The position numbers were made by a program, and so were the translations under genes. The notes below the pieces were generated by a model. That model searched no databases. It was not told the DNA's origin and saw only the letters and a list, made by a program, of their open reading frames with translations. A DNA stretch of 64,000 nucleotides from Curvibacter microcysteis (GTDB lineage: Bacteria; Pseudomonadota; Gammaproteobacteria; Burkholderiales; Burkholderiaceae_C): positions 186,001-250,000 of the forward strand of contig NZ_JAQSIO010000005.1 of the NCBI RefSeq assembly GCF_028649455.1, written 5' to 3'. Shown piece by piece: positions 55,577 through 64,000 of the stretch (positions are counted from its first letter, which is position 1; each line of letters opens with the position of its first letter).

Positions 55577-58459
55577 ATGAAAGCCTACCTGTTCAATCAG
55601 CCCGGCGACGCCGTGTCTGAACCCATGCCCCAGCGCGTGCTGCGGGGCCTGGCCAGCAGCGGTGGCGCCGCCCTGGCCTATGCGCTGGCCTGCTGCCTGG
55701 GCAGCCAGTGGGGCCGCCTGCCCAATGTGGGCGACTACCCCAGCTTCTGGCCGGCCGCGGCCATCGCCCTGGTCACCGTGCTGTGGCGGGGTTCGTCGGC
55801 CCTGCCAGGCCTGCTGCTGGGTCGACTGCTGTTCGATGCCTTGCCCGAGCCCTTGGCGGGCCCCATGGCCCTGGGCCCGGGCTGGGCCAGCGCCTTGCAG
55901 GCGGTCTTGGCCGCCGGGCAAGCCGGCCTGGGCGCCTGGGCCATCCAGCGCTGGGTGCGCCACCCCATGAGCCTGGTGGAGCCGGGCCCCATCCTGCGCC
56001 TGCTGGCCCTGGCGGGCGCATCGTCCCTGCTGTGTGGCAGCTACAACCTGCTGATGAGCGAGCCCCCCAGCCTCAGCCCGGCCTGGGTCTGGCTCTGGTT
56101 GACGGCGGTCACGGGCGACTTGCTGGGGGTCTTGCTGCTGGTCCCGGTGCTCTTGCTCAGCCTGCCGGCCGACCCCTCGCAGCCGCCCCGGGGCGCGCGG
56201 GTCGCCTGGCTGTGGCTGGCCACCACCGGCGGTTACCTGATGAGCTGGGCCGCCAGTGCCTGGGTGATCTCGCTGGAGCACCAGCAAGTCACCCTGCGCT
56301 GGGAGGCCCTGCAAACGCAATACAGCCAGGCCTTGCAAGCCGAGCTGTCGCGCCACGAGCAGGTGCTGGTCAGCTTGGCCAGCGTGTTGGGCCAGACCCG
56401 ACAGATTGACCCACAGAGCTTTGCCAAAGCCGCACAGCCCTTGCTGAGCTTGGCCGAGGGCTTGTACGCCCTGTCCTGGAGCCCCGTGGTGCCCCGGGCC
56501 CAGCGCGCCTCGTTTGAAGCCGAGCAAAAGCGCGGCGATGGTCGCGCCCAGCCCATCACCGAGCGGGGCGAACACGGCCTGGTGACGGCGGCCTCGCGCG
56601 ACATCCATGTGCCCGTGCAGGCCACCGAGCCCCTGTCCCGCGAGGGGGGCGCGCTGGGCTTTGACCTGTATTCCGACCCCCTGCGCCAAGCGGCCATCCA
56701 CCAAGCGGTGCTCAGCCGCCAATTGGCGGCGACACAGCGCATCCGGTTGGTGCAAGACGGTAGCAGCGCCCTGGGCATGATGGTGGTCATGCCAGTCGCC
56801 TGGGCGCCCCCCAGGCCCCTGGTCGCCCCTGGGTCGCAGCTGTCCCAGCTTCGGGGCTTGGCCAGCGCCGTGGTGCACATGGACTGGCTGGCCGCCCATG
56901 TGGCCCTGGCCACGACACGCGCTGCAGCCCCCGAATCCAGCCGCACGAAGCTGGAGTCCCCCCATGTGATCGACCCGCAAACCGTGGCCTTCCGCTTGCT
57001 GGACGCCGACGCCCCCGAGCATGAGCAAACCCTGTGGTCGCACAACTGGCTCCGCACGGCCGCGCAGCCGCCCTCCGAGCCGGGAGACTGGCCGCTGCTG
57101 GGCCAAAGAAACCTGCCGCCGCCGCACAGCACGGAACTGTTGTTTGCCGGTCGCCACTACCGTTTGGAATCCCAGCCCCTGCCCGACTTCTGGTCGGGCA
57201 ACTCCAGCCTGTGGCCCTACCTGGTGTTCACCGCAGGCTTGTGGATGGCGGTGGGGATCAGCCTGATCCTGCTGCTGTTCACCGGCTACCAGCAGTCCCT
57301 GGCGCAAGAGGTGGAGGAGCGCACCGTGGACCTGCTGCAGGTGCAGTACTCGCTGCAAGACGCCATGGGTTATGTGGCCTCCAAGTCGGACCAGTTGGGC
57401 TTTGTGCTGGAACAAACCCCGGTAGGATTTTTGGGCTTCGACGAAACGGGACGCCAGCTGCTGGGCAACCAGGCCATGGCGCGCATGCTGGACATCGGCT
57501 CGCTGGAGGAGACGCCCAACATCAGCGTCTTCATCAGCCTGCTGGTGCAGCGCCTGCCCGGCATCAGCCTGCACCGTTTGTTTGCCCTGGGCCAGCCGGA
57601 GCCGAGCCATGACGCACCGCAGCGTCAGCTCAACCGGGTGCGGCTGGTCAACCCCAACGGCCAGATCAAGCACATCACCCTGGTGGCCATGACCTTCCCG
57701 GTGGGGCCGGTCCGGCACCTGTTCACGGTGGTGGACCTGAGCTCGGACGTGGCACTGGAAAGCTCCAAGTCCGAGTTTCTGTCCCTGGTCGCGCACGAAA
57801 TCCGCACCCCCTTGACCAGCGTCCTGGGCTACGCCGAGCTGCTGCGCATGCATGCCGAGCAGCCGGTGCCACAGCGCCAGGAGTTGGCCGGCGCCATCAG
57901 CGCGCACGCGCGGCAAATCCAGGGCCTGCTGAGCAAAATGCTCAACCTGTCCGAGCTGGAGGTCGGGGGGGTCGACGCCCTCAAGCCCCAGCTGCAGGAC
58001 CTGCACAGCTGGTGCCCCAAGGTGCTGCGCCAGTACACGCCGCCCCCGGGCCGGGACAAGCCCGAACTGCTGCTGGGCGACGACGCCCTGCACGCCATGA
58101 TCGACCCGCGCAAGCTGGAGCGCGCCCTGCACGAGCTGCTGAGCAATGCCTATGCCTTCTCGGCACCAGGCCAGGCCGTGCAGGTGCAGCTGCAACGCCG
58201 CCGCGCGCCCGACGGCCGCCCCCGGCTGAGCCTGGCCGTGCTGGACCAGGGCCAGGGGATGGACGAGGCCCAGCTCGCGCAGGCCTGCGACAAGTTCTAC
58301 CGGGTCGACAAATCGGGCGAAAAGCCCGGCTGCGGCCTGGGCCTGCCCTTGGTCAAACTGATCACCGAACTGCACCACGGGCAGCTGCAGCTGAGCCCTG
58401 GCCCAGGCGGCCAAGGCCTGGTCGCAGCGATGGTGCTGCCCTTGTCCGGACCGGCCTGA
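55577..58459 (+). CDS. Membrane histidine kinase with MASE1-like and CHASE-like sensor regions
   Basis: 960 residues. About seven hydrophobic segments at residues 25-225 form a MASE1-like region (DYPSFWPAAAIALVTVLWRG). An extracytoplasmic CHASE-like domain (about 235-530) contains LYALSWSPVVPRAQRASFEA and VVMPVAWAPPRPL, followed by a further transmembrane helix near 555 (FTAGLWMAVGISLILLLFTG). A PAS-like segment (about 600-720) precedes HisKA with His740 (SLVAHEIRTPLTSVLGY) and HATPase_c (ALHELLSNAYAFS, GCGLGLPLVKLI). Last gene of the plus-strand cluster, 28 bases after the LOV kinase. The probable response regulator is the HTH-receiver upstream. Confidence 0.87.
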   Translation: MKAYLFNQPGDAVSEPMPQRVLRGLASSGGAALAYALACCLGSQWGRLPNVGDYPSFWPAAAIALVTVLWRGSSALPGLLLGRLLFDALPEPLAGPMALGPGWASALQAVLAAGQAGLGAWAIQRWVRHPMSLVEPGPILRLLALAGASSLLCGSYNLLMSEPPSLSPAWVWLWLTAVTGDLLGVLLLVPVLLLSLPADPSQPPRGARVAWLWLATTGGYLMSWAASAWVISLEHQQVTLRWEALQTQYSQALQAELSRHEQVLVSLASVLGQTRQIDPQSFAKAAQPLLSLAEGLYALSWSPVVPRAQRASFEAEQKRGDGRAQPITERGEHGLVTAASRDIHVPVQATEPLSREGGALGFDLYSDPLRQAAIHQAVLSRQLAATQRIRLVQDGSSALGMMVVMPVAWAPPRPLVAPGSQLSQLRGLASAVVHMDWLAAHVALATTRAAAPESSRTKLESPHVIDPQTVAFRLLDADAPEHEQTLWSHNWLRTAAQPPSEPGDWPLLGQRNLPPPHSTELLFAGRHYRLESQPLPDFWSGNSSLWPYLVFTAGLWMAVGISLILLLFTGYQQSLAQEVEERTVDLLQVQYSLQDAMGYVASKSDQLGFVLEQTPVGFLGFDETGRQLLGNQAMARMLDIGSLEETPNISVFISLLVQRLPGISLHRLFALGQPEPSHDAPQRQLNRVRLVNPNGQIKHITLVAMTFPVGPVRHLFTVVDLSSDVALESSKSEFLSLVAHEIRTPLTSVLGYAELLRMHAEQPVPQRQELAGAISAHARQIQGLLSKMLNLSELEVGGVDALKPQLQDLHSWCPKVLRQYTPPPGRDKPELLLGDDALHAMIDPRKLERALHELLSNAYAFSAPGQAVQVQLQRRRAPDGRPRLSLAVLDQGQGMDEAQLAQACDKFYRVDKSGEKPGCGLGLPLVKLITELHHGQLQLSPGPGGQGLVAAMVLPLSGPA

Positions 58460-58476
58460 CGCAGGCCGGCCGGGCT

Positions 58477-59976
58477 TCAGCGCTTGGGCAGCTCGACCAG
58501 CTCAGCCACCACCGTGGCGTTGAACAGCGAATCGCTGAAGCCTGGGCCGCTGGTTTCGCTGGGGGCGGCGAGGGCCAGGCGCTCCATTTCAGCCGCCGGG
58601 ATCGGGCGGGAGAACAAAAAGCCCTGCAACTCATCGCAGCCCATGCGCATCAGCAGCTGGCTTTGCTGCTCGGTCTCCACGCCTTCGGCCACCACCTTGA
58701 AGTTGAGGGCCTTGGCCAGGCCGATGATGGAGGCCGCAATCGAGCGCGCGTCCTCGCTGTCGGCCAGGTCGGACACAAAGGCCCGGTCCACCTTCAGCTC
58801 GGAGGCGGGCAGGCGGCGCAAGGTGGCCAGGCTGGAATAACCCGTGCCAAAGTCGTCGATGGACACATGCAAACCCATGGCGCGCATGCGCTCGAAGGTT
58901 TGCTGCGTGCCCTTGGTGTCTTCCATGGCCACGGATTCGGTGATTTCGCAGGTGAAGCGCCCGGGCTGCAGGTGGTGCCGGCTCAACGCCGACTCGATGC
59001 GCTCGACCAGGTCTTCCTGGCGCATCTGGTAGCCCGAAATATTGACCGCCACGCGCATGCGCAGGCCCAGCTCGCGCCAGTGGCCGGCCACCCGGCAGGC
59101 CTCGTCGATGACCCAGTTGCCAATCGCGCTGATCAGGCCGTTGCGCTCGGCCAGCGGGATGAAGATGGCCGGGCTGACATGGCCCCGCTCGGGGTGGTGC
59201 CAGCGCAGCAGGGCTTCGGCGGCGGTGATGTGCAGGGTTTTGGCGTCGACCTTGGGCTGGAAGTACAACTCCAACTGCCCCTTGTCGATGGCTTGACGCA
59301 GGTCCGCCACCAGCAGGGTTTGCTCGCGCAGGTCGGCGCTCATTTGGGGGTCGTACAGGCAGAAATCGCCACCGCCCTGGCGGCTGACCTGGCGTGCCGC
59401 GATGGAGGCATTGACCAGCAGGCGCGAGCGCGCCCCGTGCTCGGGGTAGACCGCCACCCCCATGGAGCAGGTCAGGACCGTGCTGCCATGCTCATGCGCC
59501 AGGGGCACGGCCAATTTCTGCAGCAGTTGCCGGGCCGCATCCAGGCCCACGCTGCTGTTGCCCGAGAGCAAAACCACGAACTCGCCGTCGTTGACACAGC
59601 CCAGGTCACTGCCGTCGGGCAGCCAGGACTCCAGCCGCTGGCCCGTGAGCTGGAGCAGGCGGTCACCAAAGGCCTGGCCGAAGGCCTGGTTCTGGGAATG
59701 GAACTCGTCGATGTTGAGGAACAGGGCGCAAAAAGCGCTGCCCTCGCCATCCGCCCGCTCGATCCAGTGCCGCAAAGCGGTCTCGATGCCGTTGCGGCTC
59801 AAGAGGCCGGTGTTGGCGTCGTACAGCGACAAGGCGTCTTTTTCTTCCGACACCGTCACCAGCTTGGCCTTGATGCGCCGAGAAACCCAGCGCTCACGCA
59901 GCAGCAGCCCCAAAGCGATGAAGGTACAGAGCAGACTGAAAGCCAGGATTTCTAATGAAATTTGAAAATCTGCCAT
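58477..59976 (-). CDS. GGDEF-EAL protein, probable c-di-GMP phosphodiesterase
   Basis: 499 residues. One N-terminal transmembrane helix (LEILAFSLLCTFIALGLLL) is followed by a GGDEF-fold domain whose signature is degraded to NDGEF (LGCVNDGEFVVLL), so cyclase activity is unlikely. The EAL domain looks complete: YFQPKVDAKT, AAEALLRWHHPERG, VAVNISGYQM, CEITESVAMED, SIDDFGTGYSSL and VVAEGVETEQQ. It hydrolyses c-di-GMP by inference. Convergent with the CHASE kinase (17-base gap), it may tie the chemosensory locus to c-di-GMP control of motility or biofilm. Confidence 0.92.
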   Translation of the reverse strand: MADFQISLEILAFSLLCTFIALGLLLRERWVSRRIKAKLVTVSEEKDALSLYDANTGLLSRNGIETALRHWIERADGEGSAFCALFLNIDEFHSQNQAFGQAFGDRLLQLTGQRLESWLPDGSDLGCVNDGEFVVLLSGNSSVGLDAARQLLQKLAVPLAHEHGSTVLTCSMGVAVYPEHGARSRLLVNASIAARQVSRQGGGDFCLYDPQMSADLREQTLLVADLRQAIDKGQLELYFQPKVDAKTLHITAAEALLRWHHPERGHVSPAIFIPLAERNGLISAIGNWVIDEACRVAGHWRELGLRMRVAVNISGYQMRQEDLVERIESALSRHHLQPGRFTCEITESVAMEDTKGTQQTFERMRAMGLHVSIDDFGTGYSSLATLRRLPASELKVDRAFVSDLADSEDARSIAASIIGLAKALNFKVVAEGVETEQQSQLLMRMGCDELQGFLFSRPIPAAEMERLALAAPSETSGPGFSDSLFNATVVAELVELPKR

Positions 59977-60035
59977 ACGGCTGATGATGTTTCAAAATCA
60001 AGAGGAGCCCCCCTGCGCTGCGTTAAAAAAATCAC

Positions 60036-60056
60036 AAAAACTGCCGTTCTGCGGCA
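60036..60056 (-). terminator. Intrinsic terminator of the export operon
   Basis: On the minus strand TGCCG-cagaa-CGGCA is followed by GTTTTT and, slightly further, a run of seven T. It lies 38 bases past the permease stop and upstream of the GGDEF-EAL gene on the same strand. Confidence 0.65.
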
Positions 60057-60093
60057 AATTTGACACGCTGCCCCCCGGGCCTGCGCTCCATCC

Positions 60094-62075
<1,982 letters not shown>

Positions 62076-62079
<4 letters not shown>

Positions 62080-63455
62080 GGCGAGCCAGCTTTTTTCTGG
62101 TCCACCACCACGCGCATGCCCTCGCGCAGCTCGCCCTGGGTGATTTCGGTGAAGTGCCCGTCGCTGAGCCCCGGCGTCACCGCCACCGCCACCGGGGTGT
62201 GGGGCGCGTCGGGCTGGATCACCCACACCTGGCGCGCCAGCGCCGTGCTGGCCCCGGAGGCGGCCGACTGGCGCGTGCGGCTGCTGGGCAGGCGAGGCAG
62301 CAGGCTGGGGCCAGCCGATTTGGCCGCCACCGCGGCCGTGCTGTCGCTGGGTTCAAAGCGCAGCGCGGTGTTGGGCACGCGCAGCACCTGATGCAACTGG
62401 CGCGCGATGATGCTGGCGGTGGCCGTCATGCCCGGGCGCAGGCTGAGGTCGGCGTTGTCCACGTCCAGGTAGGTCAGGTAGGTGACCACGTTGTCGGTCA
62501 GCGTGGGGCCCTGGCCGACCCGGGTGATGCGCGCCGGGAAGGCCCGCCCCAAATAGGCGCTCACGGTGAAGGTGGCCGATTGCCCCAGGCGCACCGAGCC
62601 CACATCGGCCTCGTCCACATAAACCCACAGGCGCAGGTGGCGCAGGTCTTCGCCCAAGGTCAGCAAAGTGACCGCCTGCAGCGAGGCGGCCACCGCGTTG
62701 CCGGGCTCCACCGTGCGGCTCAACACCACGCCGTCGGTGGGCGCCAGGATGGAGGCCTTGGCCAGGTTGATGCGGTCGGTGGACAGCGCGGCCGTGGCGT
62801 CCTGCACGCCGGCGCGGGCGCTGCCTTCGTCGGCCAGGGCGCGCGCCAGGGTGGCGCGGCCCGCGTCCAGCTCGGCGCGGGAAGGCACCTCGCCGCCCGA
62901 GGACACGGCCACCGCCTCCAGCCGCGCCAAGGCGGCCTGCGCTTCTTGCACGGTGGCCGCCATCTGCGCCACCTTGCCCTGGCTGGCGGCCAGCGTGGCC
63001 TGGGAGCGCAGCACCTGGTCGCGCAGCTTGGCCGGGTCCAGCTCGATCATCACCTGGCCTCGGCGCACCACGTCATTGACATCCACCAGCACCCGCCGCA
63101 CCGCACCCGACAACTCGCTGCCCACGTTGACCGAACGGGTGGGCTGCAAGGTGCCGTTGGCCACCACGGTCAAGGTCAGGTCGCCCCGGGTCACGGCCTC
63201 GGTGCTGTACACCGGCGTGGCGGCGCGCACCTGGCCTTGCCGCCAGGCGTAGGCGCCACCGACCGCCGCCAGCAGGGCCAGCACGCCCAGCCACAGGCCC
63301 CAGCGCCGCCACCAAGGCCGTTGGGCCTCGGGGCCCAGCAGGCGCGCAGTGTCGTCGCCGGTGGGGGTCGCGCTGGGCGAGGAGGACTCGGCCACGGGTG
63401 GGGTGGCGGGCCTGGTGAGCCCGCCCGTCCCCGTTGGTTCGGTGCGCGGGCTCAT
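62076..63455 (-). CDS. MacA-type periplasmic adaptor (HlyD/RND family)
   Basis: 459 residues. A cytoplasmic Pro/Ser-rich leader of about 48 residues is followed by a membrane anchor (WLGVLALLAAVGGAYAW). The lipoyl half (VTRGDLTLTVVANGTLQPTR, VGSELSGAVRRVLVDVNDVV) leads into an alpha-helical hairpin (about 135-200), then the second lipoyl half (ASILAPTDGVVLSRTVEPGN), beta-barrel domain and membrane-proximal domain. It links the inner-membrane pump to the outer-membrane channel. Start ATG 63455 overlaps the TolC-like stop (ATGA). Confidence 0.92.
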
Positions 63456-64000
63456 GGCCTGGGCCCGGCGGCCACGGTGGGGGGGGCGGGGGGCGACTGC
63501 GCCTCCCAGCCCCCGCCCAAGGCCTTGTACAGGCGCACATGGTCGCCTTGCCAATCGGACTGGGCGCTGACCAAGGCGTCCTGGGTGCTCAAAGCGCTGC
63601 GCTGGGTTTCCAGCACCACCTGGAAATCCACCAAGCCGCTGGCAAAGCGCTGCTGCGCCAGGCGCGCCGCATGGGAGGCGGTCTGCTCGGCCCCGCGCAG
63701 GCGAAACACGCGCTCGCGGTTGCCCTGCAGGGTCACCAGGCCCCCCTCGACTTCGGCCAGGGCGGTCAGCAGCACGCCATCGTATTGCGCCACGGCCTGG
63801 CCCATCAGCGCCTGTTGGGCCCGAAGTTGGGCGCGCGCCGCGCCCCCATCGAGCAAGGGGGCGCTGACACTGGCCAGCAAGCCATACACGCCAGCCGCTG
63901 CGCCCAGCCCCGGTCCCCAACCCAAGGCGCTGAGGCCCAGGCTGCCACTGAGCTGCAGGTCCGGGTAGCGCGCGGCGTCGGCCTGGGCCACGCGTTGGTA
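63452..64000 (-). CDS. TolC/NodT-like outer-membrane efflux protein, 5' end outside window
   Basis: The C-terminal 180 or so residues are visible; the frame stays open to the window edge. RYPDLQLSGSLGLSA, YGLLASVSAPLLDGGAARAQ, YDGVLLTALAEVEGGLVTLQ and QRFASGLVDFQVVLETQRSA are characteristic of the second OEP repeat of NodT-type outer-membrane factors. It ends in a Pro/Ala-rich tail. It is the first visible gene of the minus-strand outer-membrane channel, adaptor, ATPase, permease operon. Confidence 0.88.
   Translation of the reverse strand, partial: YQRVAQADAARYPDLQLSGSLGLSALGWGPGLGAAAGVYGLLASVSAPLLDGGAARAQLRAQQALMGQAVAQYDGVLLTALAEVEGGLVTLQGNRERVFRLRGAEQTASHAARLAQQRFASGLVDFQVVLETQRSALSTQDALVSAQSDWQGDHVRLYKALGGGWEAQSPPAPPTVAAGPRP

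Noticed and set aside
55463-58414. A 983-codon open frame antisense to the MASE1/CHASE-like histidine kinase.
   Set aside because: Low-complexity Gln/Gly/Ala/His composition and no start signal; the kinase on the plus strand is complete.
62154-63968. A 604-codon plus-strand open frame across the adaptor and TolC-like genes.
   Set aside because: Shadow of two well-supported minus-strand genes.

Overview
The window is GC-rich, densely coded DNA from a betaproteobacterium. Gene content and order (dusB-fis-purH, a UbiH-type monooxygenase, exosortase H, soluble ACF-like chemosensory genes, Bug-type receptors, DUF6502-DUF5666) suggest Burkholderiales, probably Comamonadaceae. The assignment rests on gene content only.

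Layout. 1-2.5 kb (minus strand): 5'-terminal part of purH, then fis and dusB. 2.7-5.2 kb: a YqaA-type membrane protein, exosortase H with its partner membrane protein, and a family 2 glycosyltransferase. 5.2-14.7 kb: an inserted defence island with no visible integrase. It holds an AlbA_2/GHKL-like protein, a noncoding stretch with CTATC/GATAG repeats, hsdM, hsdS, a PrrC-like anticodon-nuclease candidate and hsdR, and it ends at a strong hairpin terminator. 14.7-26.3 kb: housekeeping and metabolic genes (ychF, MOSC protein, FAD monooxygenase, dsbC, DUF3429, M61 peptidase, two crotonases, a CAU-anticodon tRNA) plus an unusual soluble Cache-Cache-CheW protein. 26.3-37.2 kb: cell-surface genes, namely a secreted beta-barrel-like protein next to a Slam-type (DUF560) translocator, DUF6502-DUF5666 lipoprotein genes, a truncated Bug receptor, a FIST sensor divergent from a polysaccharide-deacetylase-like lipoprotein with an FNR-type site between them, and bioB. 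38.1-58.5 kb: a large chemosensory locus. 58.5-64 kb: a GGDEF-EAL protein and a MacAB-TolC-type export operon that runs off the window.

The chemosensory locus is the most unusual region. From 40.3 to 58.5 kb, fifteen consecutive plus-strand genes with overlaps or short gaps encode a CheY, a soluble receptor with two complete signalling tips 300 residues apart, a triple-CheW scaffold, CheB, a HEAT-repeat protein, CheR, a CheY, a CheA with a large extra N-terminal module, an 85-residue STAS-like protein, a further CheY, a membrane receptor, a ParA-type ATPase, an excisionase-type HTH fused to a receiver, a LOV-containing histidine kinase, and a MASE1/CHASE-like histidine kinase. A second CheY-receptor pair lies just upstream on the minus strand. 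Both membrane receptors of these pairs carry a DxxxQ motif in a CheZ-like context and end in the same IELF tail. My inference is that receptor and CheZ-like phosphatase or docking functions are fused there, in a locus with no separate cheZ, cheC or cheX.

Functions are inferred from sequence motifs and gene order read by eye. No database search was run.
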